Shown here one piece after another: positions 16,576-24,188 of a stretch of DNA of 51,852 bases. The DNA is from Planococcus koreensis (GTDB lineage: Bacteria > Bacillota > Bacilli > Bacillales_A > Planococcaceae): assembly GCF_004761975.1 (NCBI RefSeq), contig NZ_RQII01000055.1, forward strand, positions 1 to 51,852. Reading direction: 5' to 3'. The notes under the pieces were generated by a model. It had not been told where the DNA came from, made no database searches, and worked only from the letters and a program-made list of their open reading frames with translations. Numbering within the stretch: position 1 is the stretch's first letter; each line of letters opens with the position of its first letter. Made by a program: the position numbers and the translations under genes.

Positions 16576-17373
16576 TCATCTCCCTTGCCAGTTTGCTTTC
16601 CGTTTTTCATTAAAAGCCAAAATCCCTTCCTGGCGGTCAGCTGAATTCGCGCATTTATAATATTGGTCCAATTCGATCACTAACGCTGTATTCAAATCGG
16701 TTTCAAGTCCAGTATTAACCGCTTTTTTCAACGCTTTCAGCGACAGCGGCGCATTTGCAGCTATTTCTTTGGCAATCGACAGCGTCGCTTCCAGCAATTC
16801 CTCTTTTGGCACCACACCGTTCAGAATGCCCGCTTCAAACGCTTTGTGAGCTGGAATCTTATTGCCTCTAAAAAGAAATTCCTTTGCCAGCCCGACTGGA
16901 ATTGCACGCGGCAGCAATTGGGTTCCGCCAACTCCTGGAATGATGCCGAGCTTCACTTCTGGAAGACCCATCTGCGCATGCTCTGAAGCGTAGCGCAAAT
17001 CACAGCTCAACAGCATTTCCATGCCGCCGCCCAGCGCAAAGCCATTGACAGCCGCTATGACTGGGTATGGAAAATTCCGCAGGCAAGCGTAAGCTTCCTC
17101 AAAAATATCATGCTGTTTCTTCCATTGCTCATTTGTCATGCCCTTCCGCTCTTTTAAATCCGCTCCAGCACAAAAGCTTTTTTCCCCGGCAGCAGTTAAA
17201 ACAAGAACACGCAAACCCGGCTTTTCCTGTAGTTTCTTGAGGCACTCAATCAGTTCACTGCCCATTTTGGTGTTCAGGGAATTCATCGACTCTGGCCGAT
17301 TCAACTCTAGGATATATACATTTTCCGAAGCATGGTCTTCTTTTACGTTGATTGTTTGCCAATCTGCCATCAT
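16576..17373 (-). CDS. Enoyl-CoA hydratase/isomerase family protein
   Basis: A crotonase-fold enzyme of about 265 residues. Both catalytic glutamates of hydratases are present, in LGGGMEMLLSCDLR and LPEVKLGIIPGVGG, and the oxyanion-hole region CAGADLKER is intact. It would hydrate an alpha,beta-unsaturated acyl-CoA to the 3-hydroxyacyl-CoA. It lies directly upstream of the PrpD-like gene (5-bp gap) and directly after the HMG-CoA-lyase-like gene. Methylglutaconyl-CoA hydratase is a plausible role, since its product is the substrate of HMG-CoA lyase. GGAGG lies 6 nt before the chosen ATG at 17373 and 9 nt before another ATG at 17370. Confidence 0.92.
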   Translation of the reverse strand: MMADWQTINVKEDHASENVYILELNRPESMNSLNTKMGSELIECLKKLQEKPGLRVLVLTAAGEKSFCAGADLKERKGMTNEQWKKQHDIFEEAYACLRNFPYPVIAAVNGFALGGGMEMLLSCDLRYASEHAQMGLPEVKLGIIPGVGGTQLLPRAIPVGLAKEFLFRGNKIPAHKAFEAGILNGVVPKEELLEATLSIAKEIAANAPLSLKALKKAVNTGLETDLNTALVIELDQYYKCANSADRQEGILAFNEKRKANWQGR

Positions 17374-17397
17374 GTTCATCCTCCAAATTCTCATCAT

Positions 17398-18324
17398 TTA
17401 GTTATTCGGTACCGGATACTTCTTGTCTGAAGGCCCCGCCTTCAAAATATAGCTCGGCGTATTGTGGCCAACCACTTTTTCAAGCATGCGGGAAGTTTCA
17501 ATCAACCCTTCCAACGAAATACCTGTTTCAATGCCCATACTGTGAAGCATGTGGACCGTGTCTTCCGTGCAGACATTTCCCGTCGCGCCAGGCGCAAATG
17601 GACAGCCGCCGAGACCGCCGAGCGATGTGTCAAAACTGTCCGCACCCGCTTCGAGGGCAGCGAGGATGTTGGCCAATCCCATCCCCCTTGTATTATGGAA
17701 ATGCAGATTGAACTTCTGTTCCGGATGAACTTTTTTCAAGCTCTCCAGCAAGTCGGATACTTGACGCGGATTCGCCATGCCTGTCGTATCGGCCAAAGTG
17801 ACGATATCAATTTTCAGATCGATGAGTTTATGGACCAGCTCGTGGATTCTACTTGAAGGTACCTCACCTTCAAAAGGGCAGCCGAATGAAGTCGCAATCG
17901 ACACATTCATGATTATTCCATTCGTTTGGCAGAAAGTGTGGATCACTTCCAGCTCTTTCAGTGATTGCTCTGTCGTCTTGTTCACATTTTGCAGGTTATG
18001 GGTATTGCTCGCAGAAAAAACGAAATTCACTCGTTCCACACCTTTGGAACTTGCTAATTCGGCGCCTTTCAAGTTCGGAATTAATGCAATCAATACTGGA
18101 TCGGCTGAATCCCCGGCAATCTGGTCGTATAATTCCCCGCTATTCGCCATTTGCGGGACCGCCTTCGGGTGGACGAACGAACCGAATTCAATCGTTTCGA
18201 CACCCGCTTGGACCAACCCGTTAAACAACGCTTTCTTTTCCTCAAGACTGGCGATTTTCGCCTCCAATTGAAGCCCATCCCGTAACACGACTTCGTTTAT
18301 CTGCACACGCTGCGGAAAATGCAT
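17398..18324 (-). CDS. Hydroxymethylglutaryl-CoA lyase family enzyme
   Basis: A 308-residue TIM-barrel lyase. VVLRDGLQ at the N-terminus holds the catalytic Arg-Asp pair, LHFHNTRGMG supplies metal-binding His residues, and GLGGCPFAPGATGN is the HMG-CoA-lyase signature with its catalytic Cys. HMG-CoA lyase splits HMG-CoA into acetyl-CoA and acetoacetate. Relatives of the same fold split (R)-citramalyl-CoA into acetyl-CoA and pyruvate, so the substrate is open. It is the first gene of the leftward run, with AAAGGAGGGG 5 nt before the ATG. A 419-bp mobile-element-like repeat begins about 80 bp upstream and may affect its promoter. Confidence 0.92.
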   Translation of the reverse strand: MHFPQRVQINEVVLRDGLQLEAKIASLEEKKALFNGLVQAGVETIEFGSFVHPKAVPQMANSGELYDQIAGDSADPVLIALIPNLKGAELASSKGVERVNFVFSASNTHNLQNVNKTTEQSLKELEVIHTFCQTNGIIMNVSIATSFGCPFEGEVPSSRIHELVHKLIDLKIDIVTLADTTGMANPRQVSDLLESLKKVHPEQKFNLHFHNTRGMGLANILAALEAGADSFDTSLGGLGGCPFAPGATGNVCTEDTVHMLHSMGIETGISLEGLIETSRMLEKVVGHNTPSYILKAGPSDKKYPVPNN

Positions 18325-18470
18325 AGCGCCCCTCCTTTAAAATATTGATGCCCCATCAAAATTTCCGCTTTATTTCGGCTACAGCCCGTTAATCAAAGCT
18401 TTTATATAAGTTGAACTAATGAATAGTCATAATCAATATTCCGCAAAACAGCTACGCTTGCCGCGGGCAA

Positions 18471-18501
18471 GACATGGGACGAAGCTAGCGAGGCCCGTGT
18501 C
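18471..18501. repeat. Hairpin A inside the MITE-like element
   Basis: GACATGGG (18471-18478) pairs with CCCGTGTC (18494-18501), allowing one G-T pair, around a loop that contains GAAGCTAGCG. Confidence 0.55.
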
Positions 18502-18503
18502 TT

Positions 18504-18535
18504 TGTCCCGAAGCTAGCGCAGCGATGCAGGGACA
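18504..18535. repeat. Hairpin B inside the MITE-like element
   Basis: TGTCCC (18504-18509) pairs with GGGACA (18530-18535) around the 20-nt core GAAGCTAGCGCAGCGATGCA. A second copy lies at 18720-18751. Confidence 0.6.
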
Positions 18536-18719
18536 GAGTTTCACAGGCGTCTCCGCTATTTTGCTCCATATCGAGAAATATCTTAGCGCAGGCGCGTCAA
18601 GGGGCTAGGCGAAGCTAGAAGACGAGTGTTCTTCTCGGCTTTTGGCAAGAGCCAAGGTGGTGTCGGATACTTCCGGCAACGCCTTTGCGACGAGCTTGCG
18701 CAGGAGCAACGCTCTTTCA

Positions 18720-18751
18720 TGTCTCGAAGCTAGCGTAGCGATGCAGAGACA
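18720..18751. repeat. Hairpin C inside the MITE-like element, covarying with hairpin B
   Basis: TGTCTC (18720-18725) pairs with GAGACA (18746-18751) around GAAGCTAGCGTAGCGATGCA. Relative to hairpin B, one C-G pair is replaced by T-A on both sides, so pairing is kept; the core differs at one base. Confidence 0.6.
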
Positions 18752-18940
18752 ATAATCTTCGCCCTTCCCAAAGCGACCGGAGCGATTTTTATTAAGTTAC
18801 TTCTTTAGTTCAACTTATATAGTTGTATTTTGTATCCAAAATAATGGCAAAAATTTTTACCCGCCTTGCTGCACTTGGATTTGCTGCGTGCTGAAGCCAA
18901 GTGCGGGTTGGGCGGAGCTTTCATTAGCCGATTTAATGGC

Positions 18941-19327
18941 TTATTCTTTGTCCATTTCGTCAAAAACTTCTTTTGCGGAGCGGAAACTGTCAATGGCTGC
19001 GGGTACGCCGCAGTAAATCGCTGTTTGCAGGAATACTTCTTTGATTTCATCGCGTGTCAGGCCGTTATTGATTGCGCCTCTGACATGCAGCTTCAATTCA
19101 TGTGGTCGATTGAGCGCTGTGATCATCGCCAAGTTGATGATACTTCTTGTTTTTCTTTCCAGTCCTGGCCGTCCCCAAACTTCACCCCAGCAATATTCCG
19201 TCACCAATTCCTGCATCGGCATATTGAAATCCGTCGCATTATTGATTGAATTCTCGACGTATTCAGCGCCAAGAACGCTTTTTCGAATTTCCAGACCTTT
19301 TTCAAATCTTGCTTTATCCACATTCAT
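18941..19327 (-). CDS. Carboxymuconolactone decarboxylase (PcaC-like) family protein
   Basis: A 128-residue AhpD-fold protein of the 4-carboxymuconolactone decarboxylase type. The conserved parts are the ELVTEYCWGEVWGRPGLERKTRS region and the C-terminal LQTAIYCGVPAAIDSFR. It lacks the CxxC redox pair of AhpD peroxidases, so a decarboxylase/isomerase-type role is more likely. No other protocatechuate-pathway gene is nearby, so its function here is probably in the local acid pathway or unknown. It lies after dctP on the same strand, separated by a terminator at 19366-19401. Confidence 0.85.
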   Translation of the reverse strand: MNVDKARFEKGLEIRKSVLGAEYVENSINNATDFNMPMQELVTEYCWGEVWGRPGLERKTRSIINLAMITALNRPHELKLHVRGAINNGLTRDEIKEVFLQTAIYCGVPAAIDSFRSAKEVFDEMDKE

Positions 19328-19365
19328 TCTCCTGTCTTGAAGTTATTTTGAAAGGTTTCAATAAA

Positions 19366-19401
19366 GTGAAAAAGCTGGCTATGGATACAGCCAACTTTTT
19401 C
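19366..19401 (-). terminator. Terminator after dctP
   Basis: On the minus strand GAAAAAGTTGGCTG pairs with TAGCCAGCTTTTTC (one mismatch), ending in a U-rich tract. It follows the TRAP substrate-binding protein gene. Confidence 0.75.
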
Positions 19402-19429
19402 AATTCCAGCCATAGTGGCATGAATTCCA

Positions 19430-20458
19430 TTATTCTCCCGCAGCTTCTCTTGCCGCTTCATATACATCAGCGCCAATTTCCTCTTCAAACTCTTCATAGA
19501 TTGGCTCCAAAGCCGTTTTGAATTCTTCAACTTGTTCAGGAGTCAATTCAGTGATTTCGATTTCACCGCGTTCTTTGATCAATTCCAAAGCTTTTTCGTT
19601 CAACGTTAGGGCTTCTTCACGTGCCACTTTCGTGCCTTCCTCAACGCCAGCTTCAACAATCGCTTTTGTTTCTTCGTTCATGCCTTCCCAGAATTCAGTG
19701 TTTGTGAAGATCGCATAGTCAACACGTGTATGGTTCATAATTGTCATGAATTCTTGTACTTCATCAAACTTCTTCGATTCGATGTTGCTGAATGTATTTT
19801 CCTGTCCATCAACTACGCCTTGGTCCAATGCAGTGTAAAGTTCGCTGAATGGAATCGATTCAGAACCAGCTCCAAGAGTTGAATAGACAGCTTCTAAAAC
19901 TTGTCCGCCTTGTGTACGGAATTTCAATCCTTTAAAATCCGCTGGAGAAGTGATTGCGCGTTCGTTATTCGTTACATGTTTTCCGCCATTCGGCCACATT
20001 TTCAAACCAAGCACGCCATCTGCTTCAAGGCTTCCCAAAATTTCCGTTCCTTTTTCCCCATCCCAGAAAGCGATGGCTTCATCATCGTTGTCAAACAGGA
20101 ACGGCAATGAAGGAACGTTGAATTGAGGATTGTTCCCTACGAATTTAGATAAATCGGGAGCAATGAATTGTACGTTATTTGATACTAAGTTTTGGTATTC
20201 ATCTTGGTCACCGAACAAAGAACTGTTCGGGTAGATTTCAACTGTGATCTTGCCATCTGATTCTGCTTCAATATACTCTTTCATCGCCAATGCACCCTGG
20301 TGCTTCGGTGTGTTTTCAGCTACTACGTGAGAAAATTTAATCGTCGTTTCCTGAACCCCATCCGCGCTTTCCGACCCGCCGCCCGACTCCTCGCTTCCGC
20401 AAGCTGCCAAAACAAAGCCGACCATCAATAAAAACAACAATAATGTTACCTTCTTCAT
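19430..20458 (-). CDS. TRAP transporter substrate-binding lipoprotein (DctP family)
   Basis: The extracytoplasmic receptor of a TRAP carboxylate transporter, 342 residues. It has a lipoprotein signal peptide (MKKVTLLLFLLMVGFVLAAC, lipobox LAAC, mature Cys20) followed by a Ser/Gly-rich linker and the DctP fold. GLKFRTQGG includes the conserved Arg that grips the substrate carboxylate, and WPNGGKHVTNNERAI is family-typical. It captures an organic acid for the DctQ/DctM pair encoded divergently on the other side of a 583-bp region. The split, divergent layout is less common than a single dctPQM operon. Confidence 0.94.
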   Translation of the reverse strand: MKKVTLLLFLLMVGFVLAACGSEESGGGSESADGVQETTIKFSHVVAENTPKHQGALAMKEYIEAESDGKITVEIYPNSSLFGDQDEYQNLVSNNVQFIAPDLSKFVGNNPQFNVPSLPFLFDNDDEAIAFWDGEKGTEILGSLEADGVLGLKMWPNGGKHVTNNERAITSPADFKGLKFRTQGGQVLEAVYSTLGAGSESIPFSELYTALDQGVVDGQENTFSNIESKKFDEVQEFMTIMNHTRVDYAIFTNTEFWEGMNEETKAIVEAGVEEGTKVAREEALTLNEKALELIKERGEIEITELTPEQVEEFKTALEPIYEEFEEEIGADVYEAAREAAGE

Positions 20459-21041
20459 GTACTTTTCCCCCTTGTATGTTTGTTTTGCTTTGTTGCTCCC
20501 CAGCCTATTCCGTTTTTTGAAAGGGTTTTCATTTTACCGTTAACGCCTCCCTTTTCATTGAACTTTTATTGCTGTTTTAGAGTCGGGCCCCTCATTCTTG
20601 ATTATTGGATACAACTCAACCCCAAATTATCACAGCAAATTCACATTGTAAAGAAAAATTTTAATTTTCTAATAGTTGTTTTTGTATATTCTATTCATTA
20701 TTTATATATTTTCGGCCACACTTAAAAGCTGGATTTTGTGTGGAGCAGAGATTTTTCGCACTTTGGGAAAGATTAAAGTTTAAGCACAAAGCCCTTTGAG
20801 ATGCTCTTTATAGAATATAACTACTCTAATCAATCTGTTGGCTTTATGCGGGACCTCCAATCCATTTTTTGAATTTCCTTGATCCGCAGATTGCTGGATA
20901 ATCTTTTATAAAAATTCAAAGCCTCGTTTAAATATTTTAAATAATTTTACTATTTGGTCTTGTTATTCTAAAACGCTTATATTATGATTTGATTTAACAT
21001 CTCGTATCCAAAATACATGAACGGGATAAGGAGGAAAATAA
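20459..21041. promoter_or_regulatory. Divergent dctP / dctQM control region
   Basis: This AT-rich 583-bp gap has no credible gene. On the plus strand a clear promoter for dctQM lies at 20960-20988. On the minus strand a weaker candidate for dctP is TTTACA (20652-20647), 15 bp, GATAAT (20631-20626). The middle part (about 20740-20950) shows nothing I can name. Confidence 0.6.
20960..20988 (+). promoter_or_regulatory. Sigma-A promoter for dctQM
   Basis: -35 TTGTTA (20960-20965), 17-bp spacer, -10 TATGAT (20983-20988). The start codon of dctQ is about 45 nt past the predicted transcription start. Confidence 0.7.
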
Positions 21042-21539
21042 ATGAAAATCTTAGATTGGATTGAAAGCGCTTTCTCAGCTGTTTTATTTTTAGCTGGAAT
21101 TGGAATCAGTTTGTATTCGGTATTCATGCGTTATGTGATAGGAGCATCTCAAAGCTGGGCAACAGAAATTTATACCATGATGCTGGTTTGGGCAATTTTC
21201 ATCGGATTTTCCACTGCCTTGAAAGAAGACAAGCATATTGCCATCGATATCATCTATGACAGAGCAGGCCCGACCTTCAGAAAAATTTCACAAATCTTCA
21301 CTCTTGTGGTCGGCATCTCGTTCAGTGTTTTCGTTATCTGGACTGGCCTGGACATGGTGATGACCGCGTACGAACAGCAAATCAAAACCATCGATCTCAA
21401 CTTTCCGATCTGGATCAACTACTTGATCATGCCGATTGCCGGAACTTTGCTGTTTATCCGATTCTGTGAAAAGGCTTATAAATTTTTCGTTAAGAAAGAA
21501 GACGTTACCCACGGGGAGGATATTCTATGGAAGCAGTAA
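21042..21539 (+). CDS. TRAP transporter small membrane subunit (DctQ family)
   Basis: The 165-residue small subunit of a TRAP transporter, with four predicted membrane helices (about residues 10-35, 45-65, 85-110, 125-150). WATEIYTMMLVWAIFIGFS and KEDKHIAIDIIYD are typical DctQ segments. It pairs with DctM to move the acid captured by DctP, driven by Na+ or H+. AAGGAGG lies 8 nt before the ATG. A near-consensus cre site lies inside codons 7-12, so CcpA could block transcription elongation here. It overlaps dctM by 13 bp. Confidence 0.93.
   Translation: MKILDWIESAFSAVLFLAGIGISLYSVFMRYVIGASQSWATEIYTMMLVWAIFIGFSTALKEDKHIAIDIIYDRAGPTFRKISQIFTLVVGISFSVFVIWTGLDMVMTAYEQQIKTIDLNFPIWINYLIMPIAGTLLFIRFCEKAYKFFVKKEDVTHGEDILWKQ
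21062..21075. promoter_or_regulatory. cre (CcpA) site inside the start of dctQ
   Basis: TGAAAGCGCTTTCT differs from the ideal palindrome TGAAAGCGCTTTCA at one base. It lies 21-34 bp into the coding sequence and about 70 bp after the predicted transcription start, a position typical of roadblock repression. Confidence 0.65.
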
Positions 21540-22789
21540 TTGTCATTGGCTTATTATTCTTCTTTGCTTTATTGCGGGTGCCGATTGCCATCAGTTTGGC
21601 GATGTCGAGCATCATCGGCTTGTACCTCGTTGATTTTTCTCTGAACACCGTCATTCAGCGGATGTTTACCGGTGTCAACAGTACGACGCTGATGGCCATC
21701 CCCGGATTCGTATTTGCTGGTTTGATCATGGCGCAAGGCGGAATTTCAAAGTATTTGATTGACGCTATACGCGTTTGGGTGGGCCATACAAAAGGCGGCC
21801 TATCAGTCGTAACCGTGTTGACGTGTATGATATTTGCAGCGATTTCCGGTTCCAGCCCAGCCACTGCTGCGGCAATTGGCGCCATCATGATTCCGATGAT
21901 GGTCAAAGCAGGATACGATAAAAAATATTCCATGGGATTGGTCGCATCGGCGGGAACATTGGGAATTTTGATCCCGCCTTCTATTCCATTGATTTTGTAC
22001 GGATCGGTTTCTGAGCAATCTACCGGAAGATTATTTTCCGCTGGTATTTTGCCAGGCCTAGTGCTTGGTTTAGCTCTCATCATTTATGCCGTGATCGTTG
22101 CCCATAAAAAAGGCTATGGCGGTTTGCCGAAAGTTCCATTAAACGAAAGATGGGGCCCGACACTTAAATCGTTTTGGGGTCTGATCATGCCGGTTCTTAT
22201 TTTGGGAAGCATTTACACCGGTGTCGTTACACCGACTGAAGCTTCGTTCTTGGCGGTTCTATACTCGTTGATCATTTCAATATTCGTTTACCGTGAATTG
22301 AATTTAAAACAGTTCCGCAACATTCTGACCGAATCCATCAACACCACAGCTATGATTTTCCTTATCATCGCAGCTGCACTTGTGCTCGGAACTTTCCTCA
22401 CTACGGAACAGATTCCACAAAGCTTTGCGCAATGGGTCAGCGACAGCGGTTTTAACAAATGGACATTCTTGCTGATTATCAGTTTACTGTTCTTCGTCCT
22501 AGGCATGTTCCTGGAACCGACAGCAATCATCTTGATTACATTGCCGATTCTCTTGCCGATCATCACTGCATTGGAAATTGATGTCATCCATTTCGCAATC
22601 ATCATGGTTGTCAATATGGAACTTGGGATGATAACCCCTCCGGTTGGGCTCAATCTCTTTGTTGTCAGTGGGATAACCGGCGAGAAAGTGGAAGAAGTCA
22701 TCAGGGGCGTTGTGCCATTTTTCGCGATATTCGTTATCGTTTTGATCATCGTCATCGTCTTCCCGCAGCTTTCGTTATTCCTGACGTGA
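21527..22789 (+). CDS. TRAP transporter large membrane subunit (DctM family)
   Basis: The 420-residue transport subunit with about 11-12 membrane helices. Family features include LMAIPGFVFAGLIMAQGGIS, FAAISGSSPATAAAIG (substrate/ion region) and GTLGILIPPSIPLILYG. Translation is coupled to dctQ by a 13-bp overlap, with GGGAGG about 7 nt before the ATG. With DctP it completes a TRAP system for carboxylates, probably the substrate of the adjoining leftward enzymes. A strong hairpin terminator follows. Confidence 0.95.
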   Translation: MEAVIVIGLLFFFALLRVPIAISLAMSSIIGLYLVDFSLNTVIQRMFTGVNSTTLMAIPGFVFAGLIMAQGGISKYLIDAIRVWVGHTKGGLSVVTVLTCMIFAAISGSSPATAAAIGAIMIPMMVKAGYDKKYSMGLVASAGTLGILIPPSIPLILYGSVSEQSTGRLFSAGILPGLVLGLALIIYAVIVAHKKGYGGLPKVPLNERWGPTLKSFWGLIMPVLILGSIYTGVVTPTEASFLAVLYSLIISIFVYRELNLKQFRNILTESINTTAMIFLIIAAALVLGTFLTTEQIPQSFAQWVSDSGFNKWTFLLIISLLFFVLGMFLEPTAIILITLPILLPIITALEIDVIHFAIIMVVNMELGMITPPVGLNLFVVSGITGEKVEEVIRGVVPFFAIFVIVLIIVIVFPQLSLFLT

Positions 22790-22806
22790 CCGCGGCAGTT
22801 ACAAGA

Positions 22807-22849
22807 CATAAGAAAAGACAGGGCCCGCTGCCCTGTCTTTTTCTTATGC
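22807..22849. terminator. Bidirectional terminator between dctM and an M20 gene
   Basis: Arms AAGAAAAGACAGGG and CCCTGTCTTTTTCTT flank a 7-nt GC-rich loop, with T-rich tracts in both directions. It serves the convergent dctM and M20 amidohydrolase genes. Confidence 0.88.
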
Positions 22850-22850
22850 C

Positions 22851-24146
22851 TTATTTATTGTTCAGATTCCATGCTGAGCGCAGCAGTACATCCACAGCGG
22901 CCGGCATCGATGCTTCATCGAAGTCGAAGCGCTCGTTGTGGTGGCCTGCCGCCAAATCACTGCCGACGATGCAATAAGTCGCCGAACCGCCGAGCTCTTT
23001 CACACGTTCCATGTAATAAGTAGCGTCTTCAGATCCGGCCGCATCGGTCGACCAGGCTGTCACTTTAGTGAAGTAAGGAGATTCTTCGGCGATCGCCGCC
23101 AGATCTTCGACCAGCTTGCTGCTCGGCATGCTGCTTTTCGCTTCACCGACGATGTCCACTTCCACTTCAACACCGTACATCGCAGCTGCCCCGTTCAAGA
23201 CAGCCAGTGCCTGGGATCGGATGTAATCATTGATTTCTGATGTTTCACCGCGCGTTTCCAATTTCATCTCAGCCAGCGGCGCAATGATGTTGCGGCCGGA
23301 ACCTGCAGCCAATACGCCGACATTGATGCGTGAAGCCCCTGCAGAATGGCGCGGAATGCCGTATAGCGCAAGAACTGCAGAAGATGCAGCGGTCAATGCG
23401 TTGCGCCCTTCTTCCGGTTTGCCGCCAGCGTGCGAAGCTACGCCTTTAAACGCGACATCCAATTTCGTTGTAGCCAGGAAACCGGAATTGCCCGCGATGA
23501 ATTCGCCTGTCGGCACGCCGGTCCCCAGATGCATTGCGATGAAGAAGTCCACATCGTCGACGACACCCGCTTCCACCATCGACTTCGCGCCCCGCGTCCC
23601 TTCTTCAGCCGGCTGGAAAATCAATTTGATCGTTCCAGCCAACTTTTCTTTATTGTCCATCAACGCTTTTGCCAACCCGAGGCCGATCGATGTATGCCCG
23701 TCGTGCCCGCAAGCGTGCATTTTCGAGGCATTTAATGAAGCAAAGCCGTTTTCAAACGGCATATGCCCTTCTGCCATGTCTTCCTGGATATCGAGCGCGT
23801 CCATATCAAAGCGATACGCAAGCACTGGGCCGGGCTTGTCGGTTTGCAGCGTCGCCACAATTCCCGTCATCCCGCCTTTGAACTTCGGCAGCCAGTCGAG
23901 ATCTGCTCCATTTTGTTCAGCCCAGCTATAATGGGCATCCAGAATTTCTTCTGACGGAACCCCCATGCGCTCTTCAGCTTTCATAACGTCTTTGGCCCAC
24001 TTCAATTCATAGCCGAGTGACTCTAAATACGGTGCCACAAGCGATGCTGTACGCATTTCCAAAAAGCCCGATTCCGCATGCTTATGCAAATCCCTGCGCC
24101 ACTTGATCATGCCTTCCTGTAAATCGTCGCCAACCAGTTTTTCCAT
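22851..24146 (-). CDS. M20 family amidohydrolase (AbgA/carboxypeptidase type)
   Basis: A 431-residue metallo-amidohydrolase. MHACGHDGHTSIGLG holds metal ligands, AEEGTRGAKSMV holds the catalytic Glu pair, and VAFKGVASHAGGKPEEGRNAL marks the lid domain. Near the C-terminus, WSTDAAGSEDATYYM replaces the more usual GAEDF motif. It lies 42 bp downstream of the AbgT transporter gene on the same strand, so it likely cleaves an acyl-amino acid or p-aminobenzoyl-glutamate-like amide imported by that transporter. It is about 40 residues longer than the M20 paralogue at 25.9 kb and belongs to a different branch. Confidence 0.9.
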   Translation of the reverse strand: MEKLVGDDLQEGMIKWRRDLHKHAESGFLEMRTASLVAPYLESLGYELKWAKDVMKAEERMGVPSEEILDAHYSWAEQNGADLDWLPKFKGGMTGIVATLQTDKPGPVLAYRFDMDALDIQEDMAEGHMPFENGFASLNASKMHACGHDGHTSIGLGLAKALMDNKEKLAGTIKLIFQPAEEGTRGAKSMVEAGVVDDVDFFIAMHLGTGVPTGEFIAGNSGFLATTKLDVAFKGVASHAGGKPEEGRNALTAASSAVLALYGIPRHSAGASRINVGVLAAGSGRNIIAPLAEMKLETRGETSEINDYIRSQALAVLNGAAAMYGVEVEVDIVGEAKSSMPSSKLVEDLAAIAEESPYFTKVTAWSTDAAGSEDATYYMERVKELGGSATYCIVGSDLAAGHHNERFDFDEASMPAAVDVLLRSAWNLNNK

Positions 24147-24188
24147 AATGGAATCTACTCCTTTTCATCTGTCTACAGTTCGTCTTGC

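Larger units (their letters stand above)
18403..18821. mobile_element. MITE-like element with 17-bp terminal inverted repeats
   Basis: TATATAAGTTGAACTAA at 18403-18419 is repeated as an exact reverse complement at 18805-18821, bounding 419 bp with no convincing reading frame. The outermost TA on each side could be a TA target duplication, as made by IS630/Tc1-type transposases (inference). The inside is GC-richer than the flanks and carries four copies of GAAGCTAG (near 18481, 18510, 18614, 18726), several within hairpins. It occupies most of the 616-bp gap between the HMG-CoA-lyase-like gene and the carboxymuconolactone-decarboxylase-like gene. Confidence 0.7.

Noticed and set aside
18403..18821. 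CRISPR array or tRNA cluster suggested by the repeated hairpins
   Set aside because: Copies are irregularly spaced, lack unique uniform spacers, and show no cloverleaf; a MITE-like element explains them better.
18805..19050. 81-aa minus-strand frame ending at the MITE-like element
   Set aside because: Overlaps the real decarboxylase-like gene in another frame and has no ribosome site or recognised domain.
20480..20725. 81-aa plus-strand frame in the dctP/dctQ gap
   Set aside because: No ribosome site, AT-driven hydrophobic composition, and it overlaps the likely dctP control region.
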